64,000 nt of DNA from Zingiber officinale (lineage: Eukaryota > Streptophyta > Magnoliopsida > Zingiberales > Zingiberaceae): assembly GCF_018446385.1 (NCBI RefSeq), contig NC_056006.1, forward strand, positions 992,001 through 1,056,000, in the 5' to 3' direction. The position numbers and the translations under genes were made by a program. Every line of letters starts with the position of its first letter. The stretch's first letter is position 1. This document shows positions 37,601 to 49,600 of the stretch, piece after piece. The notes under the pieces were generated by a model, which had not been told where the DNA came from, searched no databases, and was given only the letters and a program-made list of their open reading frames with translations.

Positions 37601-40600
37601 GTGGACTATTTTGTAATATTTCATCTAAGTCCTCCCAAAACCTTGATTTGGTAGCTTCATCTAATCCTACTTGTGGTGCATATACGCTAATTATGTTCAT
37701 AGTTTCTTTCGCCACTATTATCTTAAGGGCTATAATTCTATCCCCTTTTCTAACTACTCCTACAAATTCATCCTTTAACAAACTATCTACAATAATACTC
37801 ACTCCATTTCTTGCTTTACTCTTTCCAATATACCATAACTTAAAACCCGAGTTCTCTATCATCTTTGCCTTCTCACCTGTCCATTTTGTCTCTTGTACAC
37901 ACAAAATACTAATTTTTCTCCTAATCATCATATCTACTACCTCCATTAATTTACCAGTGAGAGTTCCTATGTTCCATGTTTCAAATCTTAGATTATTAGT
38001 TTTTCTATCATATTTGTTCTTATCTAACCTATGGTGTGAGAACTCTTGCCTATTTAACACTACACCCAAGTTCTCATGGAGATGTAGCGGTCTTTGCTGA
38101 GACGTTACAGTCGGACCCTATAACGCGAACTCTTACATATTTATCATTACACCCGAGTTCTGGAGATGTAGCGGTCCTTACCGAGACGTTACAGTCGGGC
38201 CCTGCAACGCATTCCTTCCGAGGAATAACCTAGCATTAGCACAATAGGTTAATGGATTCATTCATTGAATATTTGTCATAGTTTGACGCTGGCTGGTAAC
38301 CTAACGCAACCCTCCTCTTTTATCCGGGTTTGGGACCGGCCATGATGTGTTATAATTAATATTTTTTTAATTTATAATAAAAGAATTTATAATTTGTTGG
38401 TGCAAGTAAGCAACAAGTAATTGAACCTCGGTTTTGATGTATGGCAAGAAATTTAAAGTTAGTTATTGTGTGATCTAACAAGTATGCCAAGAGTACAAGA
38501 AAACTTGGCATACATGTACATTGTAGGAGCAATACAAGAGGAGTGGACATTTGACAAAAAAAGGGCAGCCCGGTGCACGAAGCTCCCGTTATACGGGGTC
38601 TCAGGGAAGGATCCATTGTACGCAGTCTTATCCTGCTTTTTGCAAGAGGCTATTTCCAGGATTCGAACCCATGACCTTTTGGTCACAAAGCAACAACTTT
38701 ACCGTTGCACCAAGGCTCCCCTTCAGGAGTGGACATTTGACAAGTCAAAAAAAAAAGATCAAATGGGTAAGGCGGACATTTAGCAACAGGAAGAAGTCTC
38801 AGTAGATCGAGAATATACTAGGGGGAGGTTTCGGTAGTTCAAGAACAGTAGGTAAAAAGTCCCAATAGGTCGAGGACAATTGACTGCCAAAATAGGACCT
38901 TTAGGCAAAGAAGAGTGTAAGGGAGAGAATCGGATACCAAAATAGGACCTTTAGGCAAAGAAGAGTGTAAGGGAGAGGGAGTGACTTTTATTTTGAAACG
39001 AGGCTTGTAACGACCCGACCCCTCAACCCCTTGGACGGCCCAACTAGCGGCCCACTTGGCGGTCCCTTGGGCGGCCGAACTAGCGACCCCTTATGTCGTC
39101 AACCGACGACCCTCGGCCGTGTCGTTACTCACTAGGACTTTCCACCCCTGGCCAGTGAATTTTTGCCTTCCTCAGGATTCGAACTCTAAACTTTCAGGGT
39201 AAGTACTAGAGTTTATGAATCTTGGTAGCCAAGTGAGTAACGGCACGGCCGAGGGTCGTCAGTCGACGACATAAGAGGTCGACAACATAAGGGGTGGGAA
39301 GTCCTAGTGAGTAACGGCACGGCCGAGGGTCGTCGGTCGACGACATAAGGGGTCGCCAGTTGGGTCGCCCAAGGGACCGCCAAGTGGGCCGTCAGTTGGG
39401 CCGCCCAAGGGGCCAAGGGGCTGGGTCGTTACAATAAAAAGGCTAGTACTTAACCTGGAGGTCTAGAGTTCGAATCCTGGGGAAGGCAAAAATCCACTGG
39501 TCAGGGGTGGGAAGACCTAGTGAGTAACGGCATGGCCAAGGGTCATCGGTCGACGACATAAGGGGTCGCCAATTGAGCCGCCCAAGGGACCGCCAAGGGG
39601 CCGCCAAATGGACCGCCCAAGGGGCCAAGGGGTCAGGTCGTTACAAGGCTAGCCTCTTACAACCTAGGCACTTGACCAAGAAACCAACAAGAGTTCGAAG
39701 CTAAAGTCAAATAGGCAATTGATTGAATTCAACTGAGCAATAAATAGTTAACTAAATTTGGCTTCTTGAGCCATAATAATAGTTTGATCGAAATGACTTC
39801 TATTTTTCTCTCATTTTTATCTAATTATTATATCTCGAATATTCTATATTCAAAAAAATAAAAACTTAGTCGACCAGATTTCAGGACTTAGTTAACCACA
39901 TTAGCAGCGGTCAATAGACCAAAATTCAAAACTCAATTTTATCTTGAGCTAGTCAACCAAATTCACAAGGTGATCGACCAAACTGATACATAAAACAAGA
40001 TATTCTGATTTATTCAAAGTTGGCCAACCATATGGTTGTTAGGATCGACGGTCGCGGCTAGAGAGGGGGGGTGTGAATAGTCGACCCCAAATTCGCGTTT
40101 CTTTCTACAAATCAAGTTAGCGCAGCGGAAAAGTAACAACAGAAACGTAAATGGAGAAATCAAACCTCAAGCACAGCGATGTAACGAGGTTCGGAGATGA
40201 AACTCCTACTCCTCGGCGTGTCCGTAAGGTGGATGAATCCTCTCAATCCGTCGGTGGATGAGACCCCGGAAAACCGGCTAATAGAAACTCCTTCTGGGTG
40301 GAGAAACCTCGCCACAAACCTCTTGCAACAGTAAGATAGGAGTACAAAGATACAGCACAATACAAAGGCAGTAAGAATGTAAAAACACAGCTTGTCTTCT
40401 CGTCGACTGGATGAAGCAGCAACTTCACGAAACTACTGTGGGAACTTCCACCTTGGAAGTGTCCAGTAAGTGTCAAGAAAATGAGCTATCTTCATTGCCC
40501 TGTCCCCTCTTGACATCCGAAGAGGTATCTCCTCGATGTCGTCCTCACTGCCACCTAAGTGCACCGTATCAGATGTCATTCATCACCGTGAAGCGAAGGT

Positions 40601-43600
40601 TTTTTCCTTGCTATGAGGCCCCTCCCTCTCTGCCACCTATGGGCACCGTCGTCGGATGTCGATCCTTGTCTAGTGAGCTTTCTCCTGAATGTTCAGGGTT
40701 TTGTTGTGCATCTTCTTCTCCCAATCTTCTTCGCCAGATGATTCGATCGGTCACCGACCGATCGTGTGTAAACACACCGCTTGATCGGTCGATCAACGGT
40801 ATCAGAATCGGTCACCGGACCGATCAGTTAGAGCTCCACCCTAAACCCTACCTAGTCGGAGAACGAGCCATCGAGCCCTCTCGGGCTTCGTCCGGCCTAA
40901 AGAACGAGCCAGAGCCCTCTCGACCTAGTCAGGAGGCGAGCCACCGAGCCCTCTCGACTCCGTCCGGTCAGAGAACGAGCTACCGAGCCCTCTCGACCTA
41001 GTCCGAGAACCAGCCACCGAGCCCTCTCCGACTTCATCCGGTCCGGAGAACGAGCTACCGAGCCTCTCTCCGAGGACGAGCTACCGAGCCCTTTCCGACT
41101 TCGTATGCAAGCTTCCATACTTGGACTTTTCCCGTAAGCTCCTGCTTGGACTTTTCACTGGATGTCGGTCGATCTTGACTATCTGGATTTCCCTCGCTTC
41201 ACTCACGGGACTTTCCAACCGCCTGGCTTCACTTACCAGGACTTTCCCTTCGGCTTCACTCACGGGACTTTCACCGGCTTCATCACCGGATTTCCCAGAT
41301 CAGTCGACTCACCTCGGGTCAACCAGTCGACCTTGACGGATGCACCGATCTCCCAAGTTTGTCAAACATCGAATACAACTTTTCTATTCGTCGAACATCG
41401 AATGGAACTTTTCATTCTCGTCAAACATCAAAATATAACTCGAGTCGGTCAACCGGTCAACCTTGACTGGGTTGCCAACAATCTCCACGATGTTTGACAA
41501 AACCATAATCAAGTTAGGTTAACCCGATAACCTAACTTAGGTTTTCCAATGTTCTTCCTCGAACATTCTCCCCACACTCTAATGTTCTTCCTTGAACATT
41601 CTTTGGACATTCTCCCATTCTCCCCTTTTGACACACATGAATCAAGGTCAAGAGTCTCTTCCTAATGAAAGTCCCATACCTTCATTGAAACCCTTAATTT
41701 CCCCTTATACTAAGGTCAACAATTAACTTAGTGATAATCCCGTATCACTCAAGTCTTTAGGAGTAAAACTCCCCTAAAGGTCAACTCCCTTGACCGTTGC
41801 ACCACAGATGTCGTGGAGAGTTTGAACCTTTAAATATAAACCACCACTTCCATAGCTGAAATTTCAGTCAACAATCGAAAAATCAGCATTTGGCGCGCTC
41901 GATCGGTCGAGACCGATCGCCTTGGATCGGATCACCGGACCGATCCACACTCTCTTGGATCGGTCCTAGTGACCGATCCACACTTTCCTGAACCGATCAA
42001 AATCCTCTCTGATCGGTCCACAAGACTGATATCAGAATTTCTAATTTTCCTCCCGAAATTCAGAAACTCCTAGAAAATTCCAGAAAATTCAAAAAATTGT
42101 AAAACTTTGAGGATACATTCCTCATAACATATATTATCAAGAAAAAATAGTTTTCTATGAAAATAACTTCCATTTTCAAATCTTGATACAAAGTTCAAAA
42201 GATTTTGAAATAACTCAAAGTTAATCAATCTTTGTATCAACTTACTCAATGATGAATACTATCACTAGAAAAGCTTCATCAAGGTTTTTCAAATCAACTT
42301 TGAAATGATTTTAAACCATTTAATTTAGGACCACAATCTTAGGGCTAAATGTATATGACTTATACACAAGCTTTCCCTATGATCCTCAATTTCGAATTAT
42401 GCTCATCTAGGTACAAGGACTATGCACCTTGATCCTAACTCATGATCCTAATATCTCACACACATCTAAGGTGTATCAAACACATCCAAGTCAATTTTGA
42501 TGTGAGATATGGGTTTAGGTCATCTTAGGCTAAGTTCTCATGCATTTTCTAAACAACAATTTGATCTCCATATCAAATTGTGTTTTTGTCCTTAAATCAA
42601 ATTAATTGATTATAAATGCAAAAGATGATGACATGACATATAATGATATCATAAGTACAAACATGTGCCAAAGTCATGATGTCATGGCATAAAGTATGAA
42701 ACTTAAATAGAGCATGACATTTAACTAACCTAAGCATTATCATGACATTTCAAATGATAATAAATTAAATATGATGTCATGACATGGCATATGGCAAACA
42801 ATATATGGCAAATAATATGTAAAGGTATAGAAGATACCTAATTCTAGCCTTAATTGCCATTTTTGATAGTTTTGATCATTTTGCCATAGGTTCTATATTC
42901 CTAAGTGTAATAGACCTAGCATCTTATACCAAAGATTTTTAGATCACTATGTGCCAATTAGATTGACTCTAGACAACTCCTCAAATATGATTGACACATC
43001 CTAATCACCTTAGGAATAACTTTTCATTTCATTTTCAAGGCTTGATTACACCTTGAAAATTCCTAAAGTGCCACCTTTTGCCATGATTAGGTTAACTACC
43101 TATTCAAGTAAGGTTGGCACACCCTAAACCATCTAGCGTGATGAAATCACGCTCCTAGGAACCCAAAACCTATTTGAGCTCATTGGGTTCACTAAATATT
43201 CACTAGGGATGACTTCCCTAGCAACCCTCCTAATGACCCTCCTAGGCTTTAAAGCCTTAGTCATTTGGGACTCATCAAGATCAACTCTAGGCGTGACTCC
43301 CCTTGTGACCTTGGTGATGGTCTTTCTAGCCCTAGGTCTTGTTCCATAATCAAATGGAACATTATGATAAGTGGGCTTTGATTTTTGACCCTTAGACCCT
43401 TGAGTTGACTTCTCTAAATTCTTAAGGGCCTTTTCTAAATTGTCAAGTCTTGACCTCAAGACTTGATTTTCCTTTTCTAATACCTCAAGTTTTAATTTGT
43501 CATTTTTCTTTAAGGTATACCTAGGCATATGTCTAGTTGTTTTGGGATTCCTACCTAGGTTTTCCTTAACCTTAGATGAGTCAATTCTAGGGTTGGTTTT

Positions 43601-46600
43601 TCTAGTATTGTCCTTATCTAGACTAACATGTTTGGCACCTAAGCACGTGTATCGGTTACTATAGTTATCATGCTTATCATCATTGGCAATTGCAATAAAG
43701 CTACTAGCATGTTTCTTATTAGAATTGCAATAATGTGCCTTAAAGGGTACCTTAGGGTTTGCCTTAGCTCCCCCTATAGACGTGCTCGGTCTCTTGCCCT
43801 TGTGAGATTGCCTCCCCCTCGGACATTGGCTCCTATAGTGTCCCCTTCGCTTGCATTGGAAGCACACCACGTGCTCCTTACCCTTGCGTATCGGGACTCC
43901 GGCTTTCTTGACCTTTGGCGCCGGTGGAGTCTTCCTAATCCTCCTTGGACACTTACTCTTGTAATGTCCATATTCCCTACACTCAAAGCACATTATATGT
44001 AATTTACAAGAAATTAAATTGCTTGAGTTACCTAGTGTTGAGGGTGGATATGAGCTTTCTCCTTCATCCCTTCCGGAGATAGAAGCTTCTTCTTCTTGCT
44101 CCAATCTTGAAGAAGAACTCTCCTCCTCTTCTTCCTTAGATGTTGAGTAGCCCTCAACTTCTAATTCCTTACATCCATGAAGTGAGCTACTTGACTCACT
44201 TGATTCCTCTTCATGACTTGAATTGGAGCTTCCCTCATGGAACTTGGCCAAGTTGTTCCACAATTCCTTGGCATTGTTGTAACCACCTATCTTACACAAG
44301 ATATCGTTAGGTAATGAGAATTCAAAAATTTTCATTACCTCGTCGTTGATTACGGATTGGTGGATTTGTTCCTTCGTCCACCTCTTCTTCTCAAGAATTT
44401 CTCCTTCTTCATCCCTTGGAGGAACAAAACCTACTTGTACACTTCCAATTAACTAAGTTAGTGATAAGAAAGTACTTCATTCTTACCTTCCAAAAGGCGA
44501 AGTCGTCGCGATCGTAGAAGGGTGGAATCGTTACGTCTTCTCCAAGTCCATCCATTCTCTAGCTCGTGCTCCCCCGGGTGTTAATCCGACGAAGAGCGAC
44601 CTGGCTCGAGTTGTATCTTGATGTTTGACGAGAATAGAAAAGTTCTATTCTGATGTTTGACGAGAGTAGAAAAGTTGTATTCTGATGTTTGACATAATAC
44701 AAACTTGGGAGATTGTGGGTGCAATCTTTGGTCAAGGTTGACCTAGTTGACCCGAGGTGAGTCGACCTGATTCGGGAAATCCTGGTGAGTGAAGTCAGGT
44801 GAAAGTCCTGGTGAGTGAAGCCAGGCAAGGGAAAGTCCTGGTAAGTGAAGCCAGGCAGTTGGAAAGTCCTGGTGAGTGAAGCCAGGCAAGGGAAATCCAG
44901 ATAGGTCAAGATTGACCAGACATCTGGTGAAAAATCCAAGCAGGGAGCTTGGCAGGGGAAAAGTCCAAGTATGGAAGCTTGGCATATGAAGTCGGAAAGG
45001 GCTCGGTAGCTCGTTCTCCGGACTAGGTCAGAGAGGGCTCGGTAGCTCGTTCTCTGGACCGGATGAAGTCGGAGAGGGCTCGGTAGCTCGTTCTCCGGAC
45101 TAGGTCAGAGAGGGCTCGGTAGCTCGTTCTCTAGACCGGATGGAGTCGGAGAGGGCTCGGTAGCTCGTTCTCCGGACTCGAGTCGGAGAGGGCTCGGTAG
45201 CTCGTTCTCCGGACTAGGTAGGGTTTAGGGGTGGGAGGTCTAAGCACGGATCGATCAGTGGCCGATCGGTGTCTGTTGGTTGGTGATCGGTGCGGTGACC
45301 GATCGGTAACAACAGATGTGTTTACGTGAATTACGATCGGTGCGGTGGCCGATCGATGTCATCTGACGAAGAAGATTGGGAGAAGAAGAGGGGCGGTCGT
45401 GGACCGATCCACAGTCTGATCGGTCTACAGACCGATCGGAAGTTGCGCAACTCTGTGAAGCGTGCTGATCGGTCCGGGGACCGATGAGAAAGCCTGATCG
45501 GTCCCCAAGACCGATCGAGAAAATCTGGACCGATCGGTGGAGCTCGATCGGTCACAGCTCCGTTAGTCACGCGGCTAGATTTCGTGTCTTCGCCCTCTTC
45601 ACGAGTTCGCGAGTTCGGGATATAAAGGGTCGAGTGCCTCTACGATGCGGGGTCGCCTCTCTTTTCTTGCTGATCTTACTGCAATCGAGCTTTGCTGAGC
45701 TCTCATTTTCCTGAAGCTTCGTGGAAGCTTCCTTGGTAGTTCTATTTGTTGTAGGTGTTTAGTGAAATTCTTTGCTTCGTCCATCGACGAGAAGGCAAGT
45801 GTGTTTTACATTCTTCTGCCTTTGTATTGTCTTTGTATCTTTGTACTCTATCTTCTTTGTTGCAAGAGGTTTGTGAGGTTTCTCCACCCGGAAGGAGTTT
45901 TCATTAGCCGGTTTTCCGGGGTCTCATCAACGGATTGAGAGGATTCGTCCACCTTACGGACACGCCAGGAGTAGGAGTTTCATCTCCGAACCTCGTTACG
46001 CGTGTTGAGGTTTGATTTCTCCGTTTACGTTTCTGTTATTTTTGCGCTAACTTGATTTGTAGAAAGAAACACGAATTTGGGGTCGCTATTCACCCTAGCC
46101 GCGACCGTCGATCCTAACAATTGGTATCGAAGTGAGATCTTGACCGGTTTAATGCCGGAAGAAGCACGAGCTAGAGTTAAGGGGAGATCCAAACCATGAG
46201 AATAATGGTTTGAATCGAGGATGTTGAGACTACAATCAAATTCCCTAAAGTAAAATTATGAAGTGAGGAAGTCTCTATTGATATGAGAAGTGGATCCTAA
46301 CACTAGATAGGTCAGGTCTCTAGTATGAGAGAGAGCCAAGGGGCAGGAAGTTCTAGTAGGTCGGGTGGACCGAGGGGCCTAGTAGGTCGAGTAGACCGAG
46401 GGGCAGGAAGACCTGGTGGGTCGAGGATCGGACGTGGAAAGCCCATGGTCCTTTGTTTGAGGGGGGGATTGTTGGGGTTGCAAGGTTGCAAACATAGTCC
46501 CATATTAAAAATACATGGAAAAGATCATGGGTTTATAAGAAAAAGATATCTCCATTGGCATGAGGCCTTTTGGGTAGAGCCCAAGAGCAAAACCATGAGG

Positions 46601-49600
46601 GCTTAGGCCCAAAATGGACAATATCATGTCATTGTGGAGATATCTAAATTCTTTTCGATCCTACAATGGTGACAAATAGTCTACCACATGACAAAATCAT
46701 TAGAAGATCAATCAACAGATAAAGTCATATTTGGTCAACAACATGTGCAAACTTAGTTGACCAGTCGCTTGGTTGGCAATTGCCTAGAGACAAGGTCAGT
46801 GATATAGATCAAAATTCGAAACTTATTTAAGTTAGTCAACCATTTGCTCAATCAATAGCCAGCAAAGCAAGAAGAGAAAATCTGAACAACAAAATTGATC
46901 CAGTTTAGTTAACTAGCATGTGCATTAGTCGGCCATTTGCTCAATCAATAGCAAACAAAGCAAGAAGATAAAATTTGAACAACAAAATTGATCTAGTTTG
47001 GTTAACTAGCATGTGCAAAGTGGTCGACCAGATGACACAGTTGCAACCAACCCAGATGAAGCGGCATACGTGTAAACCAATTTAGCCAACCAATATGCAA
47101 AAAGTGGTTGACCAGATAAGCTAGACAACTAGAATAACAAACTTAGTTAATTAGAGTATGTTGCGGATAATGACATTCTCTTGAATTGGTTGGCTAGAAT
47201 GGACAAATTGATTGACCAAATCATACTAAATTGCGACTATAAATAGAGGCTTCTGTTGCTCATCCAAGACGTTAACAAATAATCAGAAATCATTATGAAA
47301 TATCATACAAAATCCCTCTACTCGCTTGTTGTCATATTATTACCTCTCTCTTACCTTGTTTTATGTGTTTTATTTTAAATATATTCATGAAAGGTATTCA
47401 GAGAGGAGAAAGTATGGTGGTGATTTAAAAAAGAGTGATTCACCTAAATCATTGTATCCTTTCTATCTTTCTATTGCACTTAGTCCATTAACACAAAATT
47501 TTGAAAAAACACATTTAGTTTCAAAATTAAACTTAAGCTTGAAAAATCAACTTTATATTCCGTTGCATACCTGATTTCAAGACAATCTTTAAAACAATAT
47601 TAAATATTTTTAAACATAATTAACAAATATATTTATTTAATTTAAGCTATATATTTACTGAGTAGTTACAATAAAGGAGGAAGTGGATGCAATTGTTATT
47701 ATGACATGGTTCTCCTTTCAAAATTCTTCTCATGCCTCATATTGGAGGTTTAGATATATAAGTTTTCCACATCCTTCCCTCAAAAATTAACATAAAATAT
47801 ATATTATTCACCTCGGAGATAAAGTTAATTATTTATTGTATAAAGCTTCTAAATTTCAAGCAGACTTATAGATCACATGTACAATCAAGAGAATGACAAA
47901 AAAAAGATAAATTACCCTTATAGAGTGTCCTTGGTTCGCACGAATTAAGAGCTCCCCATCTTTCTCCAAAAGGCTGAACCGTTGTTTATTATCCCTCTTG
48001 ACAGCCTGTTCGTAAATAAGCCAAATATAGCATGTATCAAGATTGAACCAGTAAACTCAAAACAAAATCCATTATTACCTAAGGTTGAGCATGAAATAAA
48101 AGATTCATTAAACAACAGATGAATACCCCAATTATTTTAATGATCAAAGAAAAGGATACCATTTCAATCAAAGAAAACCATTTTAATGATGGAAGCAAAG
48201 TGATATAACTTAAGCTAAAGTATCTGATACTAGTTCCATAGTGGTAATTTGCTGAACTAGTGAACAATACTTCAAAAGTAAGGGGTTAAAAAATAGCGAT
48301 TGTGTTATTTATTCCATGCAAAATATCAAATTTTAATGAAAATTCATACACAATGTCATGTTCTTTTCTTCAAAATTTATTTATCTTCTATTCAAATTGT
48401 AGATTGTTTAAGCATGAAAGAGCTTCATTACTACTCATCCAGCAAGCAGATATTCTATGATCAATAGAATGGAAAGACATGACCAACAAAAGCAAGCATT
48501 AGAATGCAGGAATATAGAGATCCTTTTTTGTCCTATAATAAATATCAACATTTTGTAGATACATCCAACAAAAAAGCATATACAATCTATCAGAAAAAGA
48601 AACTAGGAAGCTAGGGAAATAAGTACAGAATCTAAACAAATATAGAAAAATACATACCAGCTCTGTTCTACTACTGAAACAAACTCCAACAGGATGTCAT
48701 TTCTTCAAAAATCATATTTCACAAATTCAAATTTTGTACTGACATCACCCTAGCATCATCCCATCAGCAAGAATAGTAGACCTACTTAGTAGGAACTGAT
48801 TTGGTGTTGGTCAGGACTAGGAGGCCAAGGTGAAGGATGCTACTATCTCTAATGTGCAGAAGGTTGATTTACTGAAGAAGTATGAGCTCATTTGGGTGAG
48901 GCTTACTCTCATCATCCCATGTAAAGGACAACAAGACCCCATTACTAGAGATGACTATACGTACCCCATATTTGGGTATCCATGGGACCCCAACCTTTCT
49001 AAGATAGCACACATCCCCATTCTATCATCCAAAGACTGATTTAAATGCATTTGAGTGGCACATTTTTAAATGAGTACAAGTAATACCAAGGTTTAAAATT
49101 TTGACCCATGCCGAGGTTTCAGTCTCAGACCGGAACGATACGGTTTCGGTATTGTATTGTGTCGTGCCAATACAGTTTCGGTATTTTTTTTATTTATATA
49201 TAGTAATTATAAGATAAATATGCTTATGGTATGTATAAAAATAAGTTGTATATTGATTTTGTATAAATTCTTAATTATTGAACAACTTAATATTGTTAGA
49301 AAAAATAATTAAATATAATTTTCTTTAAATAAAATTGATCTACCAATAACTTAATTAAAATTGATCTATCTATAATAATAAGTATATAATTAATACAAAG
49401 ATATATAATAATTATATAAATTAACTATTTATTCATTTAATTAATTATTAATTAAATAATATATATTTTAAATAGTAAAAAAATATCAAGTAAAAAAATT
49501 ATAAAATAATAAAAAAATATATCAAAATATAAATCTAAGTTATTAGAATTTTTTTAAAAAAAAATTAGAATTTTTTTTAGAATTTTTAAAGAATTTTTTA

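Larger units (their letters stand above)
35165..38343 (-). mobile_element. RTE-type non-LTR retrotransposon (LINE), decayed but near full length
   Basis: Minus-strand order is 5' UTR (38343-38070), endonuclease (38069-37425), linker and reverse transcriptase (37004-36495, 35931-35671), then C-terminal region (35540-35226). The 3' end is the typical GGTGGGGTCGGTTGTA-like segment followed by a short TTG-repeat tail (CAACAACAAC on the plus strand, 35169). Several frameshifts and stops separate the frames, so it is inactive. No convincing target-site duplication was seen. It lies in intron 4 of the phosphotransferase gene, on the same strand as that gene. Confidence 0.85.
40037..46665. mobile_element. 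Composite retroelement: gag-only SIRE-like element (-) joined to an inverted LTR (+) and a TRIM half (+)
   Basis: The duplication ATGGT is present exactly outside both ends (40032-40036, 46666-46670), and the flanking older repeat reads through when the segment is removed. Order: minus-strand LTR 40037-41480; minus-strand interior with purine tract, non-coding part and gag 41481 to about 44600; junction at the primer-binding site; plus-strand LTR about 44603-46119; plus-strand primer-binding site and leader 46120 to about 46280; TRIM interior and LTR to 46665. The left terminus (TGTTAGGATCGACGG) and right terminus (CGATCCTACA) are both LTR 3' ends, of two different families. Normal LTR elements have direct LTRs of one family. 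Confidence 0.7.

Noticed and set aside
37648..38100. 150-codon plus-strand frame
   Set aside because: Shadow of the LINE endonuclease frame on the opposite strand.
35165..38343. Target-site duplication for the LINE
   Set aside because: Compared flanks around 35140-35165 and 38344-38375; only short AT-rich matches, no convincing duplication.
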